Source: an uncultured Treponema sp. | GTDB lineage: Bacteria; Spirochaetota; Spirochaetia; Treponematales; Treponemataceae | Reading direction: 5' to 3' | Length of the DNA: 5,881 nucleotides | Assembly: GCA_937885475.1 (NCBI GenBank) | Contig: CAKZZR010000262.1 | Coordinates: forward strand, 1 to 5,881 | Shown here: piece by piece, positions 5,811 through 5,881 of the stretch | Layout of the letters: every line of letters starts with the position of its first letter | Position numbering within the stretch: the first letter of the stretch is position 1 | Notes under the pieces: model-generated | Seen by the model: the letters and a program-made list of their open reading frames with translations, nothing else | What the model was told of the DNA's origin: nothing | The model's database searches: none | Position numbers and translations under genes: made by a program

Positions 5811-5881
5811 TGCGCAATCCGGACGGCATATGCAGTTATGCCAACAACCGCCTAAAACAATAAAAGAAAGAGAAGATCGGA
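5774..5881. other. Right-edge sequence without a supported gene; possible adapter remnant at its tip
   Basis: This 108-nt stretch holds no gene I can support. On the minus strand an ATG at 5829 opens a 19-codon frame (MPSGLRRQTG...) that ends in a TGA at 5772-5770, overlapping the TTG proposed as the start of the membrane protein. No Shine-Dalgarno sequence precedes that ATG. The last eight bases, AGATCGGA, equal the first eight bases of the common Illumina adapter, so the outermost bases may not be genomic. Confidence 0.4.

Overview
The window is a 5.9 kb housekeeping segment in which every recognisable gene lies on the minus strand. Its right edge reads like a contig end. The proteins look spirochaetal, most likely from the genus Treponema (perhaps a host-associated species of roughly 50% GC). 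The reasons are a cytidylate kinase joined in frame to ribosomal protein S1, a fusion I recall from treponemes, and the order recA - scpA/scpB - rluB - cmk - rpsA, which resembles the recA-to-rpsA neighbourhood I recall from Borrelia. The genus is inferred from memory, not from a search.

In the direction of transcription (right to left): 5774-5881 is a poorly explained edge with three imperfect 22-nt direct repeats and a terminal 8-mer that matches an Illumina adapter. 5042-5773 encodes an unrecognised single-span membrane protein. A 99-nt gap (4943-5041) carries a likely recA promoter and a strong ribosome binding site. A tightly packed gene train follows: recA (4942-3776), folK (1 nt later), scpA (overlaps folK by 20 nt), scpB (5 nt later), rluB (overlaps scpB by 11 or 32 nt, depending on its start), then cmk-rpsA (18 nt later), which runs off the left edge.

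The train joins DNA repair and recombination (RecA), folate synthesis (FolK), chromosome segregation (the ScpA/ScpB partners of SMC), rRNA modification (RluB family), CMP recycling (Cmk) and translation initiation (S1). Apart from ScpA-ScpB the products do not share a pathway. Close spacing and overlaps suggest co-transcription from the recA promoter with translational coupling.

The most interesting signal is at the cmk/rpsA junction. The two proteins form one uninterrupted reading frame. Yet the last codons of the kinase part contain a near-consensus sigma-70 promoter (TTGACC, 17 nt, extended GATAAT), followed by a Shine-Dalgarno sequence and an ATG exactly where S1 should begin. The locus may therefore make both a Cmk-S1 fusion and free S1. 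I see no mobile elements, CRISPR arrays, tRNAs, rRNAs or defence genes, and no evidence of a wholly new system.
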